Shown in pieces: positions 25,752-39,013 of a stretch of 64,000 nt of DNA (within the stretch, counting starts at the first letter, position 1; every line of letters begins with the position of its first letter). A program made the position numbers and the translations under genes. The DNA is from Icerya purchasi (lineage: Eukaryota > Arthropoda > Insecta > Hemiptera > Monophlebidae): positions 1,922,001 to 1,986,000 of the forward strand of contig CM077116.1 of assembly GCA_039619475.1 (NCBI GenBank), given 5' to 3'. Under the pieces are notes generated by a model. That model was not told the DNA's origin. It searched no databases and worked only from the letters and a program-made list of their open reading frames with translations.

Positions 25752-26185
25752 TCGAAGTTATGCTCCAAACCCGAGAAATATCTGGGAATAATTGCAACCT
25801 TGTTCAAAATTTTTAACTCTGACGCTTTTGAACTTTTTGCCAACACCTAAAGTTTCGTTAAGAAAATACGATCTGCCGACAAATCTTTCCGTCAATGTAT
25901 CACACGGTGAGACAAAAAAAAATATTTATTTTCAAGATCTAAAGGCGTTGGCACCCCGCTAAAAATCTAACTTCGAAGTTGCGAAAACCCGGACGTTCTA
26001 AACTAGAAGAATATTTCGGAACGCCCGCAAAACCTTTGCTTAAAATTTTTAACTATACTACTTGTGCTACAAGCAGAAGAGGCACATTATTTTTTCTTCG
26101 AAAGTTTCCTTAGGGAAATAAAATATGGCTTCGTTCCCGACAAATAGAGCGATCTTTCCATCAACGTATGTCGGATAAGCAAGTA
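25752..26185. repeat. Diverged tandem duplication, units about 220-260 bp
   Basis: Shared blocks appear in the same order twice: TTCGAAGTT (25753 and 25973), AAAATTTTTAACT (near 25807 and 26043), AAAGTTTC.TTA.G.AAATA, and GACAAAT...CTTTCC.TCAA.GTAT. Spacing between matching blocks varies from about 220 to 260 bp, so indels have accumulated. It could be the edge of an old satellite or part of an unrecognised transposon. Confidence 0.5.
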
Positions 26186-27102
26186 TTATGTTTTTTTCGA
26201 ATATTTTAATTTTTTTCCTGTAGAACGCTCTTTCATGCGCGTTTTTGAGGTTCGTCTTAAATGCATAATGTCCCTTATTAATATGGCGGTGGGGTTTAAA
26301 GAATTTTTTATCTACGGTTTTTTTTGTTTTTTTTTTTGGTCTTATTTAAGAGCTGCTGCCTTTTAGTTGTATATTTTGAATTATACTTTTAAAAAGCTAC
26401 CTCTGGTGGTGAGTTATTTTTAAGGTTGATTTTTGAGATCGTTTTAAATTCCATATAATATATTTTTGCCGTTTTTTTGCAGTTCTCAAATCGATTTTAT
26501 CGTCTTAAAAAGGAATTTAATTATGTTCCAATTTTGAATTTTGTCGTTTCTGAACCATCTTATTGGAATTGCGTACATTATTGTTTGTTTACGGAATTCT
26601 AAATATCAGTTCACTATTGAACTAATTCACCGAATTCACGATGATCGATTCACGTAATGGTCTACTTTCAGCTCAAATTGGAATTAATTTTTCGCATCAT
26701 GTGTAAATCTTAGTGAAATTATCTCTTTTTCCGTACCTTGAAAAATAAAAAAATCCGTCGGTCATCGCCCCGGTACCGATAAAGTTTTACGCGTAACACT
26801 TTGATTTTTTCTATTATATATTACTGCAGAATCTATTTTTCAGTAATGATGTTTCGTGTAATATAAACCAAAAAAGAAAAGGCTCCCGCGATGTTCATCG
26901 AAAGTAAAAACTTTAATGATGTCGACGAAGAAAGAGAATACGCTGAGGTTTGTTGTCAGTTAGCAGTGTAATACGACAGAAATTTATACTGTAAGCGCAT
27001 TAACGGGTAGTACACATTAATTTCGTTGACTACAATTTCAGCGATTTGTAATTCACGCAATATTTCATGTTCGATATTTATTTTCGTACAGTCTTCATTG
27101 TT

Positions 27103-27108
<6 letters not shown>

Positions 27109-27147
<39 letters not shown>

Positions 27148-27150
27148 TGT
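27109..27150. repeat. (GT)n microsatellite
   Basis: About twenty GT units with one AT interruption near the right end. Confidence 0.95.
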
Positions 27151-27700
27151 TGCGAATTAATTACAAATCCAATTATACGCAAAATCATAAGTACATAATA
27201 ATAGTAACAGAAAAACAATGTCGCTTATTAAAAATTTCTGAGAAAATTTATTTGTTAGTCCGATACTAGACAAATACGTGTGGTTGAAAAGCTGTGCCGA
27301 TAATGTGATTTCGTTAAGGGAAGTAAAAAAATCCTAACTGTCAAGCCGAAAAAGGAATTTCGATTTCGTTTAGGCAAAAACTACTCGTATTTATTAATTT
27401 CAAAGAAGCTGCTGTTTCGTTGACATTTCCGCCGAATACGAATAAACCCGATACCTTATTAATGGAATAGGCGTAAACTGGTGTTTACGACGTTCATTAA
27501 ATGCGTTATTACCAGTCAATGTTTATTCCTTGAAATTAGGATTCAATTATTGTTACGTATGGAAACTTCGGTAATTGTGTCTTTCCTCTTTTTTTGTTAC
27601 ACATCCGCGCGTCCAAAGATAAACAATGAATTTGATACGATTAACTTTGAAAGTTTTTCGGCGAATCTCAACTGGATTTTGGTACCGCATCGAACTGGCC

Positions 27701-28740
27701 GACCACGTAAATAACCTACATATCGGAGGAGTATTCTTTTAATAACCCGCACAGTGTGGTGAATCTCTGTTATCCGCGAATCGTACGAGACACATCCGAG
27801 AAAATAAGTAGTTGCTCGTCCGATGTAAAGAGGATGGCAGCAGCAGCTGGATGCGCGATGGTCGATTGATGACTATCGTCGTCTAAGCGATCACTGGTAA
27901 TGATTATATGGTTCTGCCGACGATTCCGGGGTTGGTACCTGGAGTCATAATACGTCTCGAGCGAGAAAAAGAAGAACGAGTTGAAACACGTATTCGCCAA
28001 CGGCTTAGCCTTCCAGAAAACCACTGAACGCGCTATAGCCACTGGCTCTTTTATCATCTCCGAAGCTGCGCGTCCTTATTCAGAGCTGCTGTTCGGCTAA
28101 TCTCTATCTTGTTCGTTGTTTCTTTTTCACTCGTTCGCCTCGGCTGTCCGCTATTCGGCTCTCTCGTTCATTTATGCCAAGCTCTGGCGCGCGATAATTA
28201 AGAACCGAATAGGAGCTGCCTATACGCGCGTTCGGGAACCATAATTATAAGACCGTATAACCTTAACCCACCGGCCGTCCTGCTAGCCCGTTGCCCGGCT
28301 TTTATTCCATCATAAAAGTAATTACATTTCGCCAGTTACCCTCCGACCACTGTCCAGCCGGCCGCCACAATTCCAGCCGAAGACGTTCTCTCCGTGCAAT
28401 CGTTTCCCCCGGTTGCGCGGATTTTATCGGTTCCCACACACACTGCGCTACTCCCGCTTACGCTTATGTGTGTAAAATATAAATTGCTTTTTGAACACCG
28501 TACGCGAACATGTACCGAGCGGCGTACACGAGCATGCCTGCTGATAATCCACATTTCGTCGAAACTAAGAAGACCGCATGCGGCAGCTATAAGTACTACT
28601 TAGAGAGATTACCTACCCGGCGCAACAGGCTAACGTTTTCCAGTATTGCCACTAGTCGCATCGGCTGAGAATAATAAAACTGAATTGCCCGGCAGAATAC
28701 CGCGCGATAAACATTAAAGTCGCCAGCTAGCACGCTGAAG
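27701..28740. other. CpG-rich patch without recognised gene
   Basis: Composition becomes CG-rich, with short overlapping open frames on both strands (up to 95 codons). None shows a recognisable domain. CA-rich and TCC-rich low-complexity words are common. Confidence 0.4.
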
Positions 28741-30660
28741 CATGAGAATTTCTTAATATTCGCCTTTAAAACGTCCCGCCATTTTTTATTATTATCCAGA
28801 ATGTCTTAAACGTGCAAAAACAGTGCTCAGGTCAAGACTTTAATTTTCATCACTTTCTCTTACAAGGCAGCTGGAACAGGTGTTTTTTGTAATGTACGAA
28901 TTAAAAATAGGGTGGCATTTGAATTCCTTGTTGCATGACTTATTTAGTCACAAAAAAAAAAAAAAAAAGTATGTATACACCCTATACGCATATACATGTA
29001 TATAATAAAATCGGATTCTTCAGACATCATTGAGCTCTCAGATGTTTAGTCTTCTATGTAGCTGTTAAGAAGCGTAGCTGGAAAAAAAATGGTCACTGCA
29101 GATTTCGTTAATATTTGATATAGGAACGTTATAGAGTAATATTCCATATTAGCGGCCCCTCGACAATGACGTAACCACTTTTTTTCGCATATAAGATGCA
29201 AAAAAAGTTTTCAAAATAAAAATTACAAGTCAACTCTGGCGGTGTTGCGATAATTTTAAAAATCGAAATTTGCAAAAAATCAGTTATCCGGATAACTTTT
29301 TTTAATTTTATTATTTTTACTACATCAATGATCGAGCTGCTACCGTCGTGGGAAGGGGGGTTCAAAGTCAGCTTTTGCCCATGATCATTTTCTTTCGAGA
29401 TCATTTGATCTCTATATCACATTGAGATCATTTGTAATACGACATAATTTAAATACGCCTAATACAATTTCTTCTGGAACATGTTACCGTGCAGCGAAAT
29501 CCACTCGCAAATTATGATAACATTCGTGCAACGGCTATTTTTCGGTGATCTTTAGGCATACCGAAGATCAGTTAAACAGCTACAGCTTTTTCACGGTCAT
29601 TTGTAGAGAGATGCGCGTATATTTTCGTAGAATTTCTCAAAAATAGCCCTTATTATATTATATAAGGCGCGCTCTACTTTTACAAATCTTAAAATAGTGG
29701 CGGTGGGGAAACCAAAAGGAGTCTCATGTGGAAGTTATGTATTCTGATCAGACCACTTGGATAGGGTGAACGTGAGAATTTCGACCGGATAATTGAATTA
29801 AATATATTAATTTTAAAAATTCTTCTAAAATTCTCATAGAAAAAAGTCTCAGAATGGCGTGTGTGTCATTGCTGCCGGCCGTGTGGAATCGACGATATCC
29901 TAACGAAATGTTTTGGAGCTGAAGAATGAAATCATTTTTGTACGGCTGGTGTGCAGCAGCTGTATACAAGTCATTTCGGTGTCTCGTAATCAAACGCTAA
30001 TTAACGTCTATGCGTGACGGACATTAAGCGTACTAACACTTCCGCGGTAGTTGGTATGGCACGTACGACGACACGTGAATATATATAATTAACGAAATTC
30101 GAATTTATCGATTCATTGAAAATTTCGGATCTTGTTAATTATTATTTTTTTTTTTTTTTCGGTTTTTCGTCTTTTACTCTTTCACCTTTGAATTCACTTA
30201 TCGGTGACGACGTTTCTTGCGAGAATTTACACAGTCAAGGACTCGCAGCCCGAAAGCTGATTAAAAAACCGGAAACGACCTTCTTAAGGCAATCCTGAAC
30301 AACTAGCCTTATTGCAGGATTCCGTTAAATGGTATTATCCGTTTTCGTAAATTAACGTTGCGCAGAATAGAGAGTACTAAATGTGATCTGATAGAGGAAA
30401 ACGCCGCAGTTTTGTAAAATTAATTGAATTTTACACTTGAATCAGCTCGCTCTTAAATGACAAAGAATATTTCAAAAGCCATGCACACATACATACATTC
30501 TCGTACATATCCATATAGACATGTAAAATCGCATTTCTTCCTACTCGTACGAGAGATTCATTTGTTTCGATGAATCGCAAAGAATCGCGTGTACTTTTCA
30601 GAGATATTTATTGAACGAATCATCATCGCGTACTCTCTATGTATAGTTCGCAGGTGAGTC
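28741..30660. other. AT-rich stretch without recognised gene
   Basis: A minus-strand frame of 91 codons (29129-29404) lies between repeats of GAGATCATTTG near 29395-29435, but I cannot assign it. A poly-T run lies at 30146-30160. An 11-base match to the start of the insect bantam microRNA occurs at 29424, without the rest of that sequence. Confidence 0.4.
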
Positions 30661-31850
30661 GTCGCGGTTCGATTCGAAAATATATTTAATAAAATAGGCG
30701 ATGATAATGATCGTCGTTTGGTTTATTGCTATTCACGAAAAGTCGGCGGCGGCCAGCCGTTCGTACGCGCTGCTAGACTGTGTCTCGATTTATTTAAATG
30801 TAATCACGAGAGATAAACTGTAGCGAAATATTATCACGTAGAAGGTAACTGGCTAGATTAGTTGGTTTACCGAATGGTATGCCGTATTATATTATATGTC
30901 TTAGCTTGCCAATCATCTCGCGATCATCGACGCAACCTATGATTTTCGCTAGAAACCAGTTCAAGCAACTGCCCATCCACCGTCCGATTTAATATCGTCA
31001 TACGTACGTACACTTCCCCGTCTATGCGCGCTCCGATGAGCCTTACAGACGCGCAGAATCGATCATTCTCCACCGGCAGAATTTATAATTTCATAGTTCT
31101 AATTCAGAAGATGATAGACTTTTGCTACTTCGAAGCGGCAGACGTAAGCCGGACATGATGTGGCATTTCTAATCAGTGTTTCTCCAAAGTCTACTATTAT
31201 CGCTGCAATAATTACGGTCATCCGCTTATTTCATCCGCAGATGTGTGGCCGCGTTCCGCAGAACGTGTAATAACAGTTTCGCGATGCGGCTATTTCGAAT
31301 TTTATTTACTCCTAGTCCGTGTTTCTTTGGCTGTCCGTAACTGAAAAAAATTTTATCGTCCTTGTCCAAGAATGCGCATAATACCGTCGTACTCAGAGCT
31401 AGAAAGATGAACATTGAATTCCTCTCTACGACGGACGACCGCGATAGTTCTGTGCAGGAGCCTCACAGACACGATAAACTCTGGCGAATAAACGATGCGC
31501 CGAGCAGGAATAAAGCTAGTTCACGACACCACTCGAAGATGGCGACATATTATCGAGACCAAGTCGAACTGAAATGTGTTTGGAAAATTCTCTTGACTAC
31601 TAAGTCTTTCCAAATAAGAGTTCAGACGATTCCGGAACGCTTCAAAAAGTGTCTTCGCTATGACGTTAAAAAAAGTTTCTCTCGGCGTTTACGAAGAAAT
31701 ATACTAGCGTCTATGTTGTTTAAAATGTACACAATTAAAATCGTGTACGTTTCCATCGGTTGCCATCGGAAAGTCGTATTTCGTTGCAATATCTTTAACG
31801 AGAACTGATATTCGGAAACGTGATAACAGGGAAGTTCTGAATATCCAGAT
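30661..31850. other. Mixed-composition stretch with one unassigned open frame
   Basis: An open frame of 148 codons begins at 31362 and ends at 31808 on the plus strand. Its product is basic, lacks low complexity and has no domain, signal peptide or membrane segment I recognise. No splice or promoter signal stands out around it. A chance frame is the default explanation. Confidence 0.35.
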
Positions 31851-34800
31851 ATAAGGAAATGTTTTTTTTGCCTTAAAAAATAATAATTGTTTTACACGCT
31901 TCAAATCATTTTCTAAACCGCTCGTGGAAAGAAGAAGAAAAATAATCGGAAGAAAAAAAAATCATAATTACCAAAAACAATATCAAATTCGTACGAGCCC
32001 GTTGTGGAACCTAATCGCGCTCGGTTAATACGTTAAATTTATTACGATATTTATAATGGGTGACCAATGACAACGTGGTAACAAATTAAAATTATGTGTA
32101 AAAACGCATTTATTCTGATAAAACTACGTGAAAATGATTGAACAATTTCTCATCCCCGAAAGGACGCTTTTGTTTGTTTCTTAATGAATTTTATTATGTT
32201 TATAAGACTAAGTTTTAATTTTTGTTTTTTTTTTTTTTTTAAATTAAAAAGTTTACCATTTTTTTTTAGTATTTAATTAAAGTGTTCGATATTGTAATTT
32301 CGGTAATTTTCATTAATAGTTTTTAAAGTTAGACGCTCAACTAAAAATTAGACTGCCGCGGTATTTGTTAAAACGTCTTTATATTTACTTTTGTCTTTTA
32401 TCATTCAATTTCCTCTTTTTTGTTACCATTTTCAAAGGCTAGTGGTTGGCCTAGATATCAAACCACCGGCTTTACTAAGTCTGCATTATTTTTCCTTACT
32501 TTTTATTTAAAATATATGTAATAAAGAAAAATGCTGTTACTCTTTTATTTTTCCTTTATGTCATTCTTATATTATTTGTCCGTTATTCACATACAAAGAA
32601 TATTATTTGTACGTTAAGAATATTGTTCGTAGATAATATATATTATTCGTATATTATTAATACGTGCGCAACTTTTTTTCCTTCTTTATATATATTTTTA
32701 GTTTATTTTTCGTATATTGAGTACGCGTTTAAAATCGCTCAATTTTCATTTATGTCGTAACATTTTCTCCACTCCAGAATCCTTTTTAATTTACACATGC
32801 ATTTTTAAAATCATCTAAAACATCAGTCGCAAATATTAATCTAACGAAATCAGTAAGGAGAAAGGTAAAAATCGAATATTTTTGCCTTAAAGAACTTCAA
32901 GGGCTGACATTTCTCTAACACTTTATTACAGGTGTGCGTGGGAAAAAAAGGCCAGAAATAGTTGAGCGGACTCGGCTAGTTAAAGTTGAAACAGAATAAT
33001 GTTGAATGAGGCATGTCGTAATGCACTAAAAAAAAAAACCTAAAGGTCATTAACGCTTAGAGTGTTCTCATTTGGACGGCCTTAATGAAATATAATAAAA
33101 AAAAAAAAAAAAAAAAAAAATTACAAAAAAGTAATAATTAAGGAAAAGAACAACTAGAATGAAGGCGAACACGTAAAACGAGAAATCTTAATTATACTGA
33201 TCATCCATAAAAAATGTTTATGCTCAATTAAATTTACTTTTTTTTTTATACTTTCCAAAGTTATATTTCGAATATAGAAAATATTAGCTTCGGACTAGCA
33301 GCAGAGCTGGATCTTTAAAATTTTCCAAAGCTTTTGTAAATTCAATTCAAGATACATTTTATTTACTTTACTTTACTTATTTATTCCACATATAATCGGT
33401 CAGTTAACGAGGACAATTATCATGTTAATGTGCGTGCTTTGATAGAGATAGGATGCTTTTAGAGACTAGATGGACTGCGCTAATCGAGTTTTATGCGAAC
33501 TGGCTAATCGCGACGTCAGCTGTTGAAATGAATTTTTGAAATGAGATTATTCGCATACAATGTTGAGCTAAAAAGACCGACTTTATTACGCAAGATCTAT
33601 CCGAAGGTGATGTAAGGGTTAGCAGTAGTAGGTAAGCACCCTCGAGCGATCAGTCTCGATCAGCTTCCGTCTTTTAGTCTGCCAAGCTGCTGCTGGTTGC
33701 CGTGTAGGAAAGTTAAAATGCTCTTCGTCATCCGATTTAATTACTGTTATTAATCTATCAGTGCTTATTAATACGGATGCTACCGCTTTAACCGGGCTTA
33801 GGTTTTCTTCGGCCCGGAAGATGAGATTATTATATCTTTACTATAGGGCGGATTTAGATTACAAATGGCGCTGCTGCCAGAAGAGAATCTGAAGATCAAA
33901 GCGAAAAATGCTAGAAAAACGTGACTGCCATTTGCACACGTGATTTCTGTCAGCTAGCATGCAGCATATCTTTCCTTCTCAAATGTATCGACCGTGTGCG
34001 TCGTTCGTATGGGAGAACCGCGTTGTTGCTATAATTTGTTTTTCTTTACTATTTCTTCAGCAGAGACCTCCTGGTTATACCCCCAACCCAATCGCCTTTC
34101 GGAGAGCAATATTAAATTTTTCTTTTGGATTTTTAATAACTTCTAAAAGGCGTTATACTTTATTGCATTAATTAAAGGCAAGACTTGCCGATTTTTGAGA
34201 TTTATTATATTTCTTAGTACGCGATAATTTTTAGCTTTATTTTTTCACGAGGTATGTGGCACCTACAGAATATGGGAGTTGTTTCATAGAATCGAGGTGG
34301 TTTTGTGGAAGAAAGATTAAAAGAACGGGATTACCGGAAGAAGAAAAAGCGAGAAAACATCGGTTGAAAATATTTGGTGTGAAGCCAGCTGCCGTGGCAT
34401 AGTTGATGAGGTAGTGTGGTCGTTCTCAGGTTTTGAATTTCGCTGCCGCATATCCATACTTTCTAATGATAAAAAAAAAAAAAAAATGCTATAATTGCAG
34501 CGCTTAAAATAAAAGAAATAATTGGCGTGGATTTTTTTTAAAAATAGTGACAATAGAGTATATTAAAAGAAAAAATAAAAAAATAGAACAGATGCTGTTA
34601 ATACGGACGATACGTTTTGAATTCGTCACTAGTAAGCTCTAATTTGAAAATTGTCTTTTATAATAATGGTTTATTTTTTTTTATTTAGTTTGTTTTATAT
34701 TATTATATACTTTTGTTATAAATAAAAACTACGCATATATAAATACATTTATATTGTCTATTTTACATTCTTATAAGAAAATTTTTATAAATCCAACGAC

Positions 34801-36050
34801 ACTTCACGGTGAAAAATAAACAACTGGAAACGATTTACCGATAGCCGGGCACTCAGGGATCGAGGGAAAGAAGCAAATCGGCTTTTCTTCTATCGGAAGA
34901 TTTCTTCGTATTTTTTAGTCCAGCAACATCTCGTTTCCCTCTGCAGCTTTTCGTTTGATTATATCTTTTTCGAATGCTCTTCTATCACTGCTGAACCTTT
35001 TTCTATTCGTCACTATTACTAATAGACCTGCTGCGTCCTTCATCATCTTTTTTCCTCCTCCTTTTCTTATACCGGCTCTTGTGTCCTTTCTATCTGCGAT
35101 TCTTAATCGCGTAAATGTCTAATTATATTTTCCAGTTTTGAGGCTAATATTCATATCGACAAACCAGGCTCTCCCCCCCCCCCCCCCAAAAAAAAACTAT
35201 CAAGAATAATGGCAATTTTGAAAATATCGAAATATATTTTGTGTCACTAAAATACCACAATCTACTTACGTGTAAATTCAGCCAAGTCGAATTAAACGAC
35301 ATTTCTGAATTATTTCGAAATTCTCGCAGTTAGAAAGCCGGTAATTAATTGTATTCGCATAAACTGTACATTTTACTTACTGTTTTTTTCTTCTGATGCA
35401 GTATGCTACGGAAATGTTTGTAAGTTCAGTATCAATAAACCATGTTGTCATAAATATCACACTATACAAGTGTCTTTATGCGTACATAATAATTTGATAT
35501 TAAAACAATTTTTCCGTTTAGTAAATTGTATCAGCCGTTTTACGCTAAGTATGGGACGCATTCGACTCGTAGTGCTTACGATAAATTTTCATCTTTTTTT
35601 TTTTTTTTTTGTATCGGTTGATTTTGTAGGTACCATAGATTACACCTTTTTGAAAGTAGGTACTTTTAAAAATTGCCTTTTTGAAAAGTGCGCTTACCGC
35701 CTATAGCATTTTGCGTTACTTATGGAACGTGATGGGGAAGCAATAAGAATGTATCTTTTTTCGAATTTTTTTATATATTCTCGGCCATAAATGTTTTTCT
35801 TTCGTTTTCAGTTTATAAATCGAAGCGCTGCTTGCTACCTTTGTAATTTTATCTTTGTCAGCGGCGCTGTGCTAATGTTTGGGACTTTTTTTTTTTTTTT
35901 CTCCCCAGGTATGTTAGGCAATGAAATCCGAAGTAAAATCAGCGATTAAACAGGTTATAAAAAACTTTTTTCGAACGATAATGTATAATCGGCATATTGG
36001 AAATCTCTTACATCGCTCAAATGCGAGCATAGTTCCTCCGTATATTTTAT
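31851..36050. other. AT-rich stretch without recognised gene
   Basis: Very AT-rich, with A runs at 33096-33120 and 34471-34485, T runs at 32226-32240, 35588-35610 and 35886-35900, and a C run at 35174-35187. A tRNA-like segment at 34385-34450 is listed separately. No coding region is recognised. Confidence 0.45.
34385..34485 (+). repeat. tRNA-like segment followed by poly(A), possible short SINE
   Basis: TGGCATAGTTGATGAGG fits the A-box consensus of RNA polymerase III promoters. AGGTTTTGAATTTC about 30 bases later resembles a degraded B box. An A run closes the segment at 34471-34485. No acceptor-stem pairing or target duplication was found, so it may be a decayed tRNA-derived retroposon or chance. 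Confidence 0.3.
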
Positions 36051-37100
36051 TTTAATTTTGGCAAAAATGAGACCTCACTAAACCCTCATTAAACTGCTTG
36101 TTATAAATCTTTATCGTTTCCGCCCTTCTTGATAACACTAGGGGTGCAAAGGAGAAAAGCGGAAAATATTTCCTATGCGTAATCCTAGCAGTACTATATA
36201 TATCTGCGCCGAGCAGGTCGCGCTTAGGACAAGTGCCTATAGAAGAACTGCAGCGATTTAATATGCGATAGCGGAAGAGAAATTCAATGTGCGATGGCGC
36301 GGCGTTTAATGCTGCGTATGATCTCATTGCATCGATTGCGTTCATCAGAGCGTCGACGCGGCGAGGTAACCGGGACGGTATTTAAAAAGTGGTACATTTT
36401 AAGGTGAGCCGCGAGAGTGGTGGAGAGGGAGCTCGCAGTTTGTCCTGGTGCGGTACATAGTTGCTGGCTGTTATTGGCAATAAGGTATCGGCAACGGAAC
36501 CGCGGAGGATGGACTCGGCGGAGGTGGTAATGAAGTATGCAAGAGTGGCGCGGATTGAAGTTTCGAGATTGAGCTGAAGCATACGCGTGCATGTAAGCCG
36601 CGGCCGAGTTGGCCAGTTGTTTATTTCTGCAGCATCGACAGTGGGAAAAAATAAATTACCAAAGCGGTTGCGCTAGCGCTAGCCTCAGCAGCCATCTTTT
36701 AAGGCAACATCCTTTTCAGTCGCTTATCGAAATTAAAATCTTCAGTTAATTAACAGCACAGCACCTACTTCTTCTCTGATCTGCATCTGCTGCCTGCCTT
36801 CCTTATCCGATTATATCCTACTTTCGTCATTATCTATTTCGTTACCAGCTTGCCTCTTCCGCCGTCGCTCTCCGTCTAACTCTCTTTCTTCTACTATCTT
36901 TCACCGACTGGCTTTTCTTGTCAATTACATCGCATCGTGCCGATTCCTCGTAGAAAAATAGCTCTGGCATGTGCGAGCGTGCGCGGCGCAAACCTTAAAA
37001 ATATGAAAATATCCGGAAACTTCCTCCTCGCAGACTTTTAATGGTTTTTCGCATAATGAATGTTCTCTCGACGCTATTGTGTTCCGCCAGCGCCGTTTTC
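36051..37100. other. Moderately CpG-rich patch without recognised gene
   Basis: Minus-strand frames of 97, 102 and 66 codons overlap around 36052-36592. Their products are mutually exclusive and show no motif. A poly-A run lies just beyond the patch, at 37117-37138. Confidence 0.4.
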
Positions 37101-38531
37101 TACTGTTGTTGCTGCAAAAAAAAAAAAAAAAAAAAAATACTATCCCTTCCTGTCTTTCCTGGAATCTGCGCCGTCAATTAATAAATTTGCCAGTAAACAT
37201 TTCCCTGTCTAGGTGTTTCGTATTTGTGTAGAACAGTGTGGGCGCGTTTAAAATTTCGCGAAAAAATTCAAAGCGGTCTCTCAAAAATTTAACACTACCT
37301 ATCACGTAATTCTTTAATATTAGCGAATTTCTCTACCCTGAACACTACATTGGTCATCCCGGTTTTTCGCGCTACGTTTTTAGTAGTGCAAGAACTTGCT
37401 CCCGATAATCCTATATTTGAATTTTTCCTTCTGTACCGATTATTCTAATCCCGTTTTTCTTTTCCTACAGTCGAATAACAATAATTATTAGAGCGAAGGG
37501 AAATGATGATTTACACACCGGCATTATGAAAATGTAATAAACACCCGACCGATTCTATCGATGTACCTATTGTGATATTAGTCTTTTTTGTCTAATCGCT
37601 ATTAATTATTTAACACTTTTTAGAATTTAATAAATGCCGTATGTCTTTCTACACAGCTTAATTTACAAAACGAATTTTTAGCATTAACATTTCATTAATG
37701 TATTAAAATCTCTACTTTCGTTATTAACATATTTGTCTCGCGTATTTGGTGTATTTATCGTTTTTTACTCGAACCTCTTCTTCTTCGCGAGTTAAAGTTT
37801 TTACTCGGATGTATTCGGTGGAATAATAACGGCAAGTACATGAATTACTGGGCGTCTGTCATATAAAAAACACGACTAATTTCTTTTTTAGACTTTGAAT
37901 TTCGTCCATAACTCTGTATTACATATTTTGAAAAAAAAAAGAAGCGATCACTGAATACATTGTCAAATTTACCTACCGCCTTAGTTCCGATTATTTCGCT
38001 GGTAAAAATATAAATTTTTTGGTTTTTTCTGTTAATCCTCCACACTTGGTTCATTTTTCGGCTGTGTTTATAGTTCATATTCACACATTCCGTTCATTTT
38101 AGTTAAGGCCGGTCACCCAAACAAAACTCGCTCTTATTAATGCTTAATCTGCGTTAAACATAACTTTCATTAACTGCTCAACGCACTAATATTAACTCAC
38201 TATGAGAGGTTGTAATATATGATATATTTAAATTATTATTAGTATTTTATATTGTTTTATTATCACGATTTAAAATTGTATTAGGTGATTTATGATTTCA
38301 TATACATGTATTAGTTGTTGTTAATGTTGATTTTTAATTATATTTGTATTTCGTGTTTGCATTGTAAATTGTGCAGTGTCTTAATTTATTATCTTAATTT
38401 CATATAAAACAGTTCCATTTATGCTAAGGTAAGATACAAAATTATTACAACATGCAATATTTTAAAAAAATTCTTTTGGCTTTACCTTAATGATTTTCAT
38501 ATATATCTACTTTTTTTTTTTTTTTATAATA
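37101..38531. other. AT-rich stretch upstream of the Merlin remnant
   Basis: No gene is recognised. The 5' end of the Merlin element, with its inverted terminus, should lie in or near this stretch, but I could not pair it with a matching terminus downstream of 39639. Confidence 0.4.
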
Positions 38532-39005
38532 ATGCTGTCGTTTATTAATTTAGTTCGAAAAATTAATACAAAAGAAAAAGCAGTTGAATTTTTGCAAGAA
38601 AGAGGAATTTTACATTAAAAAAAAAAGTGTGCCTAAATGATCATATCTTCTTTAAGTGACAAAAACGATCGATGGAGATAAAATTGGACTTAGAAAATTC
38701 ACTTGGTTAGAAGGTAGTAGATTACCTATTATTATATTTTTTATTTATTTGTGGACACAAGAACATATTAGTACAAAATTTTGTGCTCCGGAATTAAATA
38801 TATCTAAAAGTTCTATAACAGATTGGAGAAACTATTTAAGGAAAGTGTGTGCGGATAACCTATTAAAAAACTTTCAGATGATAGGTGCTCCAAACAAAAC
38901 AATAGAAATAGATGAATACTGTTTTTCTCGTAGGAAAAAATAGTATTGGAAGAATATATCCACAATAGTGGGTATTTGGAAGAATTTGTAGAGAAGACAA
39001 GCAGT

Positions 39006-39013
39006 GTTTCATG
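39006..39013. repeat. Target-site duplication, left copy (8 bp, one mismatch)
   Basis: GTTTCATG here corresponds to GTTCCATG at 39317-39324. Removing the intervening DNA and one copy restores the transposase reading frame across this point. Confidence 0.6.

Larger units (their letters stand above)
25630..27700. other. AT-rich stretch with old tandem repeat and (GT)n
   Basis: A diverged two-unit tandem repeat (25752-26185) and a (GT)n microsatellite (27109-27150) lie here. No coding region is recognised; open frames are at most 80 codons. Confidence 0.45.

Noticed and set aside
29424..29445. Possible bantam microRNA
   Set aside because: Only the first 11 bases match; the rest differs and no hairpin precursor is evident.
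33096..33120. Poly(A) tract as the tail of a retro-insertion
   Set aside because: No matching target duplication was found on both sides, unlike the insertion at 51492.
33358..33382. ACTTTACTTTACTTA as another SINE tail
   Set aside because: Only the tail-like repeat is present, with none of the family's body blocks upstream.
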